From: Nitrospirales bacterium
GTDB lineage: Bacteria; Nitrospirota; Nitrospiria; Nitrospirales; UBA8639
Direction of reading: 5' to 3'
Length of the DNA: 64,000 nucleotides
NCBI GenBank assembly: GCA_029261355.1
Contig: JAJDBM010000024.1
Span: 310,001-374,000 of the forward strand
Shown: positions 28,950 to 40,349 of the stretch, in pieces
Position numbering within the stretch: position 1 is the first letter of the stretch
Layout: every line of letters begins with the position of its first letter
Made by a program: the position numbers and the translations under genes
Notes under the pieces: generated by a model
What the model saw: the letters and a program-made list of their open reading frames with translations, nothing else
Databases searched by the model: none
Told to the model about the DNA's origin: nothing

Positions 28950-29752
28950 GACAGCTCATAAATAAAGTTTCGAAGCGGTGCTTGTGCATCCACACAGGGT
29001 GCAGTGCCCTGGAGTGAAGCATGCGGGCGGTGCTCATTGTAGATCATCATCTACTACTCTGTGATCTCCCGAACCTGGTCCAAACTGCGAAAGAGATAGA
29101 GGTCTAAGACCTCATTACGATACGTGCGATTGAAGCGTTCGATGAATGCATTCTGGGTCGGTTGGCCCGGCTGGCTATAATAGATGAGCACCCGGTTGGC
29201 CTTCCCCCCAGTCTTGGAGGCTCTGTGACAAGAATTCTGGGCCGTATCCACTCGCAACATGTGGGGTAACTCCCGCTCCCGGTCCACCTTGAGGCGGTCC
29301 AATACTCGAATGACCCGCTCAGCTCGGAGAGAGGTATCCACTTCTTCCCGATTAAAGTCATCGATGATATTGAAGGTGCGAAAACGGGTGCCGTGGTACA
29401 AGGCATCACTCATGAAGTCGGCTGACCACACTTTGCTTGACCCTTCGGGGACAAAGACGGGGATGGAGGCACGAGCTGGTAATCGACGTTTCGTCCGGCG
29501 CGGATGATTGAAGCCTAACTGCCGGTAAATACGATAGATCCGTTTGTGATTCCAGCGATGTCCTACAGCCTGCAACCGGTCGATATGTTTCCAGACGCCC
29601 CAGCGGGGATGCGCGGCGACCAATTTATTCAGGACCGCAATCACTTCGGCATCACAAACTTGCCAATCAATGGGTTCGTGGTAGTAAGCATAACGAGCGA
29701 GCCCAACGGCATGACAACTCTGAACCACTGAGACTCCGTGGGTCTCCCGCAT
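28950..29752 (-). pseudogene. IS3-family OrfB transposase with nonsense codons
   Basis: Integrase-type DDE transposase. The N-terminal HTH-like part (VSVVQSCHAVGLARYAYY) and the core (VWSADFMSDALY, FNIIDDFNREEVD, GQPTQNAFIERFNRTYRNEV) are present. The usual DNGPEF-type motif reads RVDTAQNSCHRAS, which is altered. After VREITE come two adjacent TAG codons, then translation continues as IYNEHRPHASLQG, the normal C-terminus. The conserved C-terminal block is therefore cut off. Confidence 0.8.
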
Positions 29753-29787
29753 GGTGTTGATCGCCGCCTGTTTGGCAGACGGCGTTA

Positions 29788-30042
29788 GAGCTTTTTTTCG
29801 ATCAGATCCTTGAGGGCGCGATTCTCTGGGGCGAGATTCGAATACATCCGTTTGAGTTTCGCCAGTTCGCTCTCGGCCTCCTTGAGGCGTTTGAGATCCG
29901 ATGCTTCACTTTGCCTTCCAATTATAATACGTGGCATCGCTAATCCTATGCTTTCGACACAGGTCTTTGACTTTGAGACCGCCATCCCCCTGTTTCAAGA
30001 TCGCGATGATTTGAGTTTCGCAGAATCGAGACGTTTTCATAG
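29788..30042 (-). pseudogene. IS3-family OrfA with frameshift
   Basis: HTH subunit of the IS3 element. From the ATG at about 30042 (AGGAGG upstream) it reads MKTSRFCETQIIAILKQGD and KVKDLCRKHRISDATYYNWK, then meets TGA. In another frame it continues EASDLKRLKEAESELAKLKR up to IEKKL, the leucine-zipper part. The sequence usually between them is missing, so a small deletion has caused the frameshift. Confidence 0.8.
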
Positions 30043-30280
30043 GAACCTCCTGGGTCATTGTGCCAGAAAGCTCTACTTTTCACCTGCCCTCGATATAGGG
30101 AAGCTTACAGGTGCGGCTGTAGTATCAGACCGTCGGAGGCTGGCAGAATGTGGATCTGCAATATACGGCAGGATAGAAGCTACATCCCTCCGGGCAAAAC
30201 TAGGTAAGGGCTATTACCCTTTGAAAAATGACTCAACATTTCAGGGTAAGAATGATCTCTTATCCTGAAGCTCTTTTACT

Positions 30281-30736
30281 CTATCCAGACATCAAAGCAC
30301 GATGCTCGTTTCCATTGAGCCCATCCTCTTGTGGATCAATCCAATACTTTTTGGGAAACCCAAGAGAATCTGCCCCTTCTCCGTAGTATAGGGCATGGGC
30401 CTTCAAAAGATAGGTCATTGGCCCGATGGTTCCGTCAGTTTCCATAACCTTCACTTGCGGGTCACGCAACTCGGGAAGAGATGGATGCCGACCAGGTAAG
30501 ACAGAAAGTACGCGGTGAATAGTGACATGAGTACGATGCTCACCCACGCGATCACTGTAGACCACGGCCATCATGCCATTTGGCAACAGCTTACTCTCAT
30601 CTGGAAGATCAACTTGAAATTCTTCTGGATTGGGAACATCGAGGCAAGCGAGAGAAACGAACGGTGCGACCGTACACAGGGACATGAGCCCCACAAACAC
30701 GACAGACCTTGCAGAAAAAGGATAGGAGCCGTTCAT
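30281..30736 (-). CDS. Putative lipoprotein, function unknown
   Basis: A 151-residue protein with a signal peptide (SVVFVGLMSLCTVAPFVSLAC) ending in a plausible lipobox Cys. The mature domain has alternating charged and hydrophobic stretches (MMAVVYSDRVGEHRTHVTIHR), suggesting a small beta protein. ATG 30736 follows AGGAGGTG and is preferred to an upstream start at 30766. I do not recognise the family. Its neighbours on both sides are an IS and small Cys-pair proteins, so context gives no role. Confidence 0.75.
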   Translation of the reverse strand: MNGSYPFSARSVVFVGLMSLCTVAPFVSLACLDVPNPEEFQVDLPDESKLLPNGMMAVVYSDRVGEHRTHVTIHRVLSVLPGRHPSLPELRDPQVKVMETDGTIGPMTYLLKAHALYYGEGADSLGFPKKYWIDPQEDGLNGNEHRALMSG

Positions 30737-30978
30737 AGGCACCTCCTCTGTAAAAGGTTGGTCCAAACTTTTACGCCTATAGTTCTTTTCGGTCAGTTAC
30801 TGGAAAAACTGTAGAGATATGATTCGTTACTGATTAGGAAGGGAAGATAAGGAAGTAATGACGAGAGAGGAAAACCTCAAACTTCGAGAATAATCCTTCG
30901 AATTACCTGACGTAAGGATCCGTCTGGAAGAAAAGACAAGAGAGAGGGCTATGAAGCAGAGAAAGCCAATAGTACGGA

Positions 30979-31188
30979 CTATTCTGAACTACCAAGCATA
31001 TCATCGACGAGTGGGCGATTTATATCTTCACACCCGGGGCAAATGATATCAAACATGGCTCCATGGTCATCAACATAATTTTTTTCATCAACAAGCTTTT
31101 CCTCATGAACAGAATCAAAACATACCGCACACAGCATCATGTGCCCCCGCATAACTTTTACTGTTTTTCGACCAACACTTCCGGCCAT
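30979..31188 (-). CDS. Small protein with two CxxC pairs
   Basis: A 69-residue protein from ATG 31188 with GAGG upstream. CAVC and CPGC suggest one zinc site. The middle is acidic (EEKLVDEKNYVDDHG). Function unknown. It is followed by, and may be co-transcribed with, nothing obvious; the next small protein lies upstream in the same direction. Confidence 0.65.
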   Translation of the reverse strand: MAGSVGRKTVKVMRGHMMLCAVCFDSVHEEKLVDEKNYVDDHGAMFDIICPGCEDINRPLVDDMLGSSE

Positions 31189-31272
31189 TGTGTTTGCCTC
31201 ACAAATAATCAAAGAATACTAGAGAAACAACTATATCGGAATCAATTTCCCTAAAAAATACGCGCAGCCGCT

Positions 31273-31467
31273 TTAGGACCATCCACGTTGCTGAGCTAAC
31301 AAAAAATCTTCCTGCTCAAGATCAATCCCGCAATCCGGACATTCATACGGCTCTTCTGCGGATGGAATGGGCAGCCCCTTTTCCTGGACCACCCCCTGAC
31401 AGACATGATAAAAATGTCCACCAGCATTCTCCTCATCTAAAATTTCATTTTCATATTTCAGTATCAT
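31273..31467 (-). CDS. Small protein with a CPDC pair
   Basis: A 64-residue soluble protein. ATG 31467 is preferred to a TTG at 31479. It has a Cys/His-containing middle (GGHFYHVCQGVVQEKG) and YECPDCGIDLEQEDFLL, a half zinc ribbon. Same direction as the next small CxxC protein, 84 bases apart, so both may belong to one unit. Function unknown. Confidence 0.65.
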   Translation of the reverse strand: MILKYENEILDEENAGGHFYHVCQGVVQEKGLPIPSAEEPYECPDCGIDLEQEDFLLAQQRGWS

Positions 31468-31561
31468 AACTCGTACCAACTTTCATAATGTTTGAGCACA
31501 CACAACTCAGTCTTTTTTATAACAAGGCTTTCTTTCTCTATGCAATCCTGGAGTACACATT

Positions 31562-32743
31562 ATGATGATACACCACTTTTCCAGTAGCAAACCCCTATGG
31601 CCATGCGTTTTGCTGCTTTTCTCAATATTGGGGAGCCAGCCGGCCATGGGACTCTCAACGCCTCCCCAACAGTCAACAACAGCAACGCTCAAGCTTGTCC
31701 CTATTCTACAACATACCTTTAAAAAACCAATTTTTTTGACTCACCCCAATAATACGAGTGGGCAGCTGTTTATTGTTGAACAAAACGGGAAAATCCACAT
31801 CTTCGAGAACGGGCAGCTTCTTGCCCATCCATTCCTTAATGTTTCCAACCTACTATCAACAGGAGGAGAACGAGGCCTGTTGGGATTGGCTTTTCACCCA
31901 AATTACAAAAAAAATGGACGATTCTTCATCAATTACACCCGCAAGCTGGATCGGGCAACCATCATCTCGGAATATCACCGTGGATCGAATCCCAACATAT
32001 CCGCCCCAAAGGATAAAACGCTATTAGTCATTCCCCAACCTTATGGAAACCACAATGGAGGTATGATCGCATTTGGACCAGACGGATTCCTGTACATCGG
32101 AATGGGAGATGGAGGCGCCGGGGGAGATCCAGAAAACCGTGGACAAAACCCACACGAATTGCTCGGGAAAATTCTTCGTCTGGACGTAGATAGCGGGTCC
32201 CCGTATGACATTCCTTCCGACAATCTATTCGCCAACACTGGAGGACGACCCGAAATTTATGCAGTAGGGTTTCGAAACCCTTGGAGATTTTCATTCGATC
32301 GTAAAACAGGCACGCTATGGGTAGGGGATGTTGGACAAAACGCCTGGGAAGAAATTGCCGTCGTAAAAAACGGTGAAAACCATGGATGGCGATTTATGGA
32401 AGGAAAGCATTGCTTCCTTCCAGAGGATGGCTGCCAGAGCAAGACAACCCTCACTCCCCCAGTTCTTGAATACTCCCACAGCCACGACCGCTGCTCAGTC
32501 ACAGGAGGCTACATGTATCGGGGGAAGAAGATGCCGACCCTCTATGGTACCTATATATTTGCGGATTTTTGTACTGGAGAAATTTTTGGATATCGTAATG
32601 GAAAATTTTCCGTCATCCTTAAAACAAATTTACAAATTCCATCATTTGGCGAGGACGAAGATGGAGAATTATATGCGTTGGGCTACGATGGAAGCATTCA
32701 CCAACTCAACCAAGATACCCCATCACCTGGGCCTCATCAGTGA
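31562..32743 (+). CDS. PQQ-dependent sugar (aldose) dehydrogenase family protein
   Basis: A 393-residue periplasmic six-bladed beta-propeller of the soluble glucose/sorbosone dehydrogenase family. The signal peptide spans residues 1-30 (cleavage near AMG). Family motifs follow: [44 protein letters not shown] with [15 protein letters not shown], and [16 protein letters not shown]. The His in NHNGG and the Arg in RNPWRF fit the catalytic and cofactor residues. The real substrate is unknown and PQQ synthesis genes are not in this window. The last 21 bases overlap the end of mreB on the other strand. Confidence 0.9.
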   Translation: MMIHHFSSSKPLWPCVLLLFSILGSQPAMGLSTPPQQSTTATLKLVPILQHTFKKPIFLTHPNNTSGQLFIVEQNGKIHIFENGQLLAHPFLNVSNLLSTGGERGLLGLAFHPNYKKNGRFFINYTRKLDRATIISEYHRGSNPNISAPKDKTLLVIPQPYGNHNGGMIAFGPDGFLYIGMGDGGAGGDPENRGQNPHELLGKILRLDVDSGSPYDIPSDNLFANTGGRPEIYAVGFRNPWRFSFDRKTGTLWVGDVGQNAWEEIAVVKNGENHGWRFMEGKHCFLPEDGCQSKTTLTPPVLEYSHSHDRCSVTGGYMYRGKKMPTLYGTYIFADFCTGEIFGYRNGKFSVILKTNLQIPSFGEDEDGELYALGYDGSIHQLNQDTPSPGPHQ

Positions 32744-33760
32744 CACCTTTTTAAAGAGATCACCTTCATCAAGAACTTTTCCGACCCCAAGCACAACAGA
32801 AGTCAAAGGATCCTCTACAGTGATAATCGGCAGGTTAGTTTCTTCTTGAAACCGCGTGGCTAACCCAGGCAACATCGACCCACCGCCCGTAATCACCACT
32901 CCTCGATCAATAATATCACCAGCTAATTCTGGTGGAGTATTTTCTAATGAGGTTCGAAGGGCATTCACGATGGCATGGATAGGCTCCTCCAACGCTTCTC
33001 GAATTTCTGCATCATTGACCACCACGGTGCGGGGAATTCCTGAAATCATATCACGCCCTTTCACCATCATCGTCTTTTGCTGTTCCAACGGATAGGCCGA
33101 CCCCACCTCCATCTTTATTTTTTCGGCCATATGTTCACCAATGAGCAAATTATAACGACGTTTGATGTAGCTCATGATGGAATCATCCATTTGGTCCCCC
33201 GCCACCTTCACCGATTCACTACAAACGATGCCGCCCAATGAGATCACGGCAATATCCGTCGTTCCTCCCCCAATATCGACAACCATATTCCCCGATGGCT
33301 CAGTGATGGGAAGTCCTGCACCAATGGCCGCGGCGACAGGCTCTTCAATTAAATAGACCTCCCGCGCACCCGCATGGGTGGCGGATTCGCGGACCGCTCG
33401 TTGTTCGACTTCAGTAATCCTGGATGGCACACCAATAATACACCGAGGACGCACAAAAGAACTTCGATTATGCGCCTTGGTAATAAAGTAATGGAGCATG
33501 CGCTCTGTCATGGCAAAGTCGGCAATGACTCCCTCTTTGATCGGCCGTATTGCCACAATATTGCCCGGCGTACGACCCACCATTTTTTTGGCTTCAGCAC
33601 CAACAGCCAGGACGGAATTACTTTGCTTTTCTATAGCCACAACAGAAGGCTCATTCAACATGATGCCCTTCCCTCGAACATAGACCAAGGAAGTCGCGGT
33701 ACCAAGGTCAATGGCTAAATCGCTTGAAAACCATCCAAGAAAATCTCCTGCTAGTCCCAC
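32723..33760 (-). CDS. mreB: Rod-shape-determining protein MreB
   Basis: A 345-residue bacterial actin that guides lateral wall synthesis. It begins [19 protein letters not shown] (phosphate loop 1) and has [44 protein letters not shown] (phosphate loop 2) and [14 protein letters not shown] (adenosine motif). Length is normal. GTG 33760 has AGGAAGGAG just upstream. mreC, mreD and mreB-associated wall genes are absent beside it, so it stands alone here. It converges with, and overlaps, the PQQ-type dehydrogenase gene. Confidence 0.96.
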   Translation of the reverse strand: MGLAGDFLGWFSSDLAIDLGTATSLVYVRGKGIMLNEPSVVAIEKQSNSVLAVGAEAKKMVGRTPGNIVAIRPIKEGVIADFAMTERMLHYFITKAHNRSSFVRPRCIIGVPSRITEVEQRAVRESATHAGAREVYLIEEPVAAAIGAGLPITEPSGNMVVDIGGGTTDIAVISLGGIVCSESVKVAGDQMDDSIMSYIKRRYNLLIGEHMAEKIKMEVGSAYPLEQQKTMMVKGRDMISGIPRTVVVNDAEIREALEEPIHAIVNALRTSLENTPPELAGDIIDRGVVITGGGSMLPGLATRFQEETNLPIITVEDPLTSVVLGVGKVLDEGDLFKKVSLMRPR

Positions 33761-34338
33761 GGCATCTCCTTCCTGAGAATGTCAAACCCCATCATGGGTT
33801 ATATCAACTAATACCCAAGTATTTCTCACAATCAAATTTCGTCACATCTGTTTATCTTTCGGCAGCAAATGAGCTACATAAAGGAGTAAGAGAGAATGCA
33901 CTCGGCAAGGTAAGCGAAATTGGACCAATCAGCTCATCCATGAGGCGGCATTCAATCACGTTTCACCGGATATGATAGTGACAGGTCGATAACTCAATTG
34001 AATTCACTTATTGTATGATGATCTGAGTGATGAGTCTAGATCTCCTGCGTCAGCCGCAGAGGCTATGACATCATTGCACCAGAGTCAAGAGCAAGACATA
34101 GAACCCGACAAAGTACCAACTCTGGCATCGCAACCTTATGGAAATCCTCACAGTCTCCTTGCTCTCTACCCTTCATATGGTATAAGTAAAGGACAAGAAC
34201 ATTGCTGTTCCCATAAATTTCCAATAATTGAATTGGAATTTCTCATCGAGTGAGTTCAAAGTTGTTGAGTGTCGCTCTGTTTCCGCAATGTCTCTGTCCC
34301 CCAACATTTGATTACAACACAGGAATTGTTGCCGCCGC
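33761..34338. other. Intergenic region between divergent mreB and the M23 peptidase gene
   Basis: 578 bases without a supported gene. It must contain two divergent promoters, but I could not fix either one by eye. Confidence 0.35.
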
Positions 34339-35784
34339 GTGTCCAAAAAATCTCTCGTCATTCTGGCCTTCATTGTTCTCATTAGCACCTACCTTGTTGT
34401 GGTTGGGCTGACTCGTTGGGGAGATATCACTCCCCCAGAGATCGTCATTACCCAACCATTTGAACAAGTAGGACCCAAGACCCCGCTATCCATCCGTATC
34501 TCAGATCCTGGCACTGGCTTACGACACATCACCATACGAATCGTTCATAACCTGAAAACATACGTGCTCGCCGAACAATCTTTTACCTCACATGGCTTAC
34601 TTTCTCCCGAAGGCGGCAAACGACGCGACTACGAGTTCACGGTTGCCCCTTATGCTGACAACACCATTCCCCGAAAACCAGGGGAAGCCAAACTCATCAT
34701 CACCGCACGTGATTACTCCTGGCGCAATCTACTCGAAGGCAACGGTCAGCGTATCGCTCAAGACTTTACGCCGAAGTTCACGCCACCACGGTTAGAACTC
34801 TTCTCACCGCCATCATCTATCACCCAAGGGGGCTCCGGCGTCATTCGTTACCGAGCGTCTCCAGACGCTGTTGTCCATGGAGTTCAAATCAATTCAGCCT
34901 TTTTCCCTGGCTATCTCATGCCTAACGATGCCGGCATGTTTGCCCTCATCGCGCTCCCCTATAATGCGCCATCCAATATTCCTATACACCTGACAGCCAG
35001 CGATGCCGTTGGGAACAAGGCGATCCTTGACATTGACCTTCGAGTCAAGAAGAAAAAGTGGAGAACCCGACGTATTCGCATCTCCGATAGATTCATTCAA
35101 AAGGCGGTGATGCCCATCATTGCTCAAACCCCAGAATTAGTAGACCAGGGAACGAATCTCGATAATTTCGTCATGGTGAATAACCGATTACGCCAATTAA
35201 ACAACCAAACCATTCGAGAATATTCAAAGGAGAGCCAACCACTATTTCTGTGGAAAAAAGCCTTTCGTCAGCTCCCCGGATCTAAAGTGGAAGCCTCCTT
35301 TGCCGATCATCGACTCTATGTGTATAAGAAGAAGGTCGTGGACACACAAGATCATTTAGGCTTTGACCTCGCGGTCACTAAACATTATCCCGTGCAAACG
35401 TCCAATGACGGTGTCGTCGTGTTTGCCAATTATCTGGGCATTTACGGCAATACAATTCTCATTGACCATGGCTATGGCTTGCAGACCCTCTACGCTCACC
35501 TCTCCTCATTTGCCGTCAAAACTGGAGATTCAGTAACCATTGGACAAGTCATTGCCCATTCAGGTACAACCGGCCTCGCCGCGGGTGATCATTTACATTT
35601 TAGTATAATGTTGCACGGAGAGCAGGTGAATCCGACTGAATGGTGGGATGCGAAATGGATACAGACCCGCATACGCGATGCACTTGATATCCCAGCGCCA
35701 CCCATCACAGTTCCCGAACAGGAGACCGAGCAACCAATAAGCGATAAGGCTTTCGGGCCAGGCCCTCCTACCACGACTCCCTAA
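34339..35784 (+). CDS. M23-family (LytM) peptidoglycan metallopeptidase, membrane-anchored
   Basis: A 481-residue protein with one N-terminal transmembrane helix (residues 5-25) and a long periplasmic region of Ig-like beta domains (TPPEIVITQPFEQVGPK and RLELFSPPSSITQGGSGVI). A C-terminal LytM domain spans about 325-440. Zinc ligands are seen in DHLGFDLA (HxGxD) and DHLHFSI (HxH), so it should be active, cutting peptide cross-links. GTG 34339 is the start in frame. It is next to mreB on the opposite strand, which suits a wall-growth role. The downstream topoisomerase gene is 69 bases away. Confidence 0.9.
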   Translation: MSKKSLVILAFIVLISTYLVVVGLTRWGDITPPEIVITQPFEQVGPKTPLSIRISDPGTGLRHITIRIVHNLKTYVLAEQSFTSHGLLSPEGGKRRDYEFTVAPYADNTIPRKPGEAKLIITARDYSWRNLLEGNGQRIAQDFTPKFTPPRLELFSPPSSITQGGSGVIRYRASPDAVVHGVQINSAFFPGYLMPNDAGMFALIALPYNAPSNIPIHLTASDAVGNKAILDIDLRVKKKKWRTRRIRISDRFIQKAVMPIIAQTPELVDQGTNLDNFVMVNNRLRQLNNQTIREYSKESQPLFLWKKAFRQLPGSKVEASFADHRLYVYKKKVVDTQDHLGFDLAVTKHYPVQTSNDGVVVFANYLGIYGNTILIDHGYGLQTLYAHLSSFAVKTGDSVTIGQVIAHSGTTGLAAGDHLHFSIMLHGEQVNPTEWWDAKWIQTRIRDALDIPAPPITVPEQETEQPISDKAFGPGPPTTTP

Positions 35785-35853
35785 ATCGCAGTCACCCAGT
35801 CATCTGATTTCGAATAGCACGATATCCATCTGGATTGCATAGACACGATCGCA

Positions 35854-38277
35854 ATGCCAAAACCGACATCCAAAAAGACCAAAGCACCCGCCAGGGTCAA
35901 GGAGACGATTACCTCTGTCCCGTTAGATGAAACGACTCGACAGCGGTACCTCAACTACGCGCTCTCCGTCATTACTTCTCGCGCCTTGCCAGACGTTCGA
36001 GACGGACTCAAACCTGTTCAGCGGCGAATTCTGTTTTCGATGTATCACAATCATCGATTAACCCCCGATCGACCACCCATTAAAAGCGCCAAAGTTGTGG
36101 GATCAGTCATCGGCGAATGGCATCCACATGGAGATTCAGCCGTCTACGATGCCATGGCTCGTATGGCTCAATGGTGGTCGTTACGAATGCCCTTAGTTGA
36201 TGGCCATGGAAACTTTGGAAGTCTTGATGGCGATCCGCCGGCTGCCTATCGATATACCGAAGCACGACTGGCACCTGCCGCCATCGACCTTCTCTCTGAG
36301 CTCAACAAAGAAACAGTTGACCTCCAACCCAATTACGATGGAAAAGCTGAGGAACCCGTCGTCCTCCCATCTCGATTTCCAAATCTCCTTGTCAATGGAT
36401 CAACAGGCATCGCTGTCGGTATGGCAACCAATATTCCACCGCATAATCTTGGGGAAGTGGTCGAGGCCGCCATCACACTCATTAACAATCGGTCCTGCTC
36501 GATCTCCGATTTAATGAAACATGTGAAAGGTCCAGACTTTCCAACGGGTGGAGAAATCCTCAATGGACGATCTGATATTCAAACGATCTATGAAAGTGGA
36601 CATGGCTCTGTCAGACTTCGAGGCGAATACAAAGTCGAGCAACATGCACAAGGGCAATCAGAAATTATCATTACCTCGATTCCATTTGCCGTTGACAAAT
36701 CGACCATCGTCGAGCGCGTCGGAGAACTGATTGGGGCACGAAAAATCCCCCAACTTCTAGACGTACGAGATGAATCCACGACTGATGTCCGCATCGCACT
36801 CGAGGTTCAAAAAGGTGCCGATCCCGATGTGGCCATGGCGTATCTATTCAAAAATACCCCGCTACAGAATAATTTCTCGGTCAACCTCACCTGTTTAGTC
36901 CCGACACCAGGGACTGCACCGTCACGACCCGATTGCCTCAATCTCAAACAAATCCTCGAACTATTTGTTGATTTCCGGTTCAACACGGTCAAACGCCGCT
37001 TCGAGTATGACTTGCGCGTACTTGAACGTCGGATTCACATCCTCAACGGATTTAAACTGATTTTCGACGCGCTTGACCAAGTGTTGAAGATTGTCAGGCA
37101 AAGCGATGGCAAAGCCGACTCTGCACAAAAACTTCAACAGCAGTTTGATCTTGATGCCGTTCAAACCGAAGCCATTCTTGAAACAGCTATCTACAAACTC
37201 TCGCGGACCGAAATAAAGAAAATGGTGGATGAATTGAGCGACAAACGTCGACAGGCGAAAGAGCTCAACGCATTGCTTGCCTCGAACCCAAGACTGTGGA
37301 CCGTCGTCAAGAATGAACTGGCCGAAGTATCCAAAACCTATACGGACAAGCGCCGCACAAAAATTGGCCGTCGACAGACGGAAGAAATCCAATTTGATCC
37401 TGAGGCCTACATGGTCAAAGAGGATGCAATTCTCACGGTCTCCATGGACGGCTGGATTCGGCGAGTGGGACTGATCAAAGACTTATCGAAATCCAGACTC
37501 AGGGAAGGCGATCATCTCATGGCGGCGGTTGGGGGTAGTACGGTCGACAACGTCGTCTTTTTCTCCAACTATGGCAGCGCCTACACCATACGCATGGCAG
37601 ACATCCCCGCTGCACGAAGTGGCTATGGCGACCCTGCCCAAAAATTATTCAAGTTTAAGGATGGCGAACGAATCATCGCGACATTCAGCTTCGATCCGCG
37701 CATGCGACGAATCGAACCAGTGAAGAAGAAACGCAAACAGGCTCAGGGCTTGCCACTCTTTGATCAAACAACGCAAGACGGGCCGGCCTCTATTGGGCAA
37801 GCCATGGCGATCAGTTCAACTGGGATGGGCGTTCGTTTTGAGTTAGGTACCTTGCAGGAACCTTCCACTCGACTGGGCCGAAAATTTATGAAAGTAAAAG
37901 AGGGCGAGGAAATTATCAGCATTGGGTTCCTTGACGGTCTTCTTGCCTCCTCAGTCGTCGCTGTCGCCTCTCAACGTGGCCATCTGCTGCTCTGCCCAGC
38001 CGAAGAAGTGACATTCCTCGCCGGACCAGGTCGCGGCGTCATCGTCATGAAGGTAGATCCGCAAGATCAGGTCGTGGCATTTCGGCTACTCAAAGAGAAA
38101 AATGATCAGATCATACTCCTAAAACATGATGGAGCGGCATTACCCGTGTCGTCGAAAAAATATAAGCCTGTCAGCCGAGGTGGAAAAGGTCATCCACTCT
38201 TTCGACGAGGCAGTCTTAGCGGTGCAGAATTGCCGGAGGTGACCTTACCTGAATTTCCAACTGAATCAACTCAGTAA
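35854..38277 (+). CDS. parC: Type IIA topoisomerase subunit A (topoisomerase IV, ParC-type)
   Basis: An 807-residue DNA breakage-rejoining subunit. The winged-helix domain has RALPDVRDGLKPVQRRILF and HPHGDSAVYDAMARM, with the catalytic Tyr in AAYRYTEARL. The C-terminal pinwheel domain is present. No canonical GyrA box (QRRGGKG) occurs at the start of that domain; only SRGGKG appears near the end. That, plus its own B subunit downstream, favours ParC over GyrA. ParC and GyrA cannot be separated with certainty by eye. Confidence 0.88.
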   Translation: MPKPTSKKTKAPARVKETITSVPLDETTRQRYLNYALSVITSRALPDVRDGLKPVQRRILFSMYHNHRLTPDRPPIKSAKVVGSVIGEWHPHGDSAVYDAMARMAQWWSLRMPLVDGHGNFGSLDGDPPAAYRYTEARLAPAAIDLLSELNKETVDLQPNYDGKAEEPVVLPSRFPNLLVNGSTGIAVGMATNIPPHNLGEVVEAAITLINNRSCSISDLMKHVKGPDFPTGGEILNGRSDIQTIYESGHGSVRLRGEYKVEQHAQGQSEIIITSIPFAVDKSTIVERVGELIGARKIPQLLDVRDESTTDVRIALEVQKGADPDVAMAYLFKNTPLQNNFSVNLTCLVPTPGTAPSRPDCLNLKQILELFVDFRFNTVKRRFEYDLRVLERRIHILNGFKLIFDALDQVLKIVRQSDGKADSAQKLQQQFDLDAVQTEAILETAIYKLSRTEIKKMVDELSDKRRQAKELNALLASNPRLWTVVKNELAEVSKTYTDKRRTKIGRRQTEEIQFDPEAYMVKEDAILTVSMDGWIRRVGLIKDLSKSRLREGDHLMAAVGGSTVDNVVFFSNYGSAYTIRMADIPAARSGYGDPAQKLFKFKDGERIIATFSFDPRMRRIEPVKKKRKQAQGLPLFDQTTQDGPASIGQAMAISSTGMGVRFELGTLQEPSTRLGRKFMKVKEGEEIISIGFLDGLLASSVVAVASQRGHLLLCPAEEVTFLAGPGRGVIVMKVDPQDQVVAFRLLKEKNDQIILLKHDGAALPVSSKKYKPVSRGGKGHPLFRRGSLSGAELPEVTLPEFPTESTQ

Positions 38278-38281
38278 ATGA

Positions 38282-40261
<1,980 letters not shown>

Positions 40262-40349
40262 AGATGTGAATCAGAAGGTTTGAAAATAATTTCTCTGCTA
40301 TACTGTTTCCCCATCACGCCTTACTCATTGTCCTCACACCTTCACAACC

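Larger units (their letters stand above)
28929..30109 (-). mobile_element. IS3-family insertion sequence (inactive copy)
   Basis: An element of about 1181 bases. The ends read inward TGTAAGCTTCCC (from 30109) and TGAAAGCTTCCC (from 28929), one mismatch in twelve. Inside are orfA and orfB in the usual order on the minus strand, both broken. No target duplication is visible next to the ends. The element abuts a truncated IS5 remnant. Confidence 0.75.
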
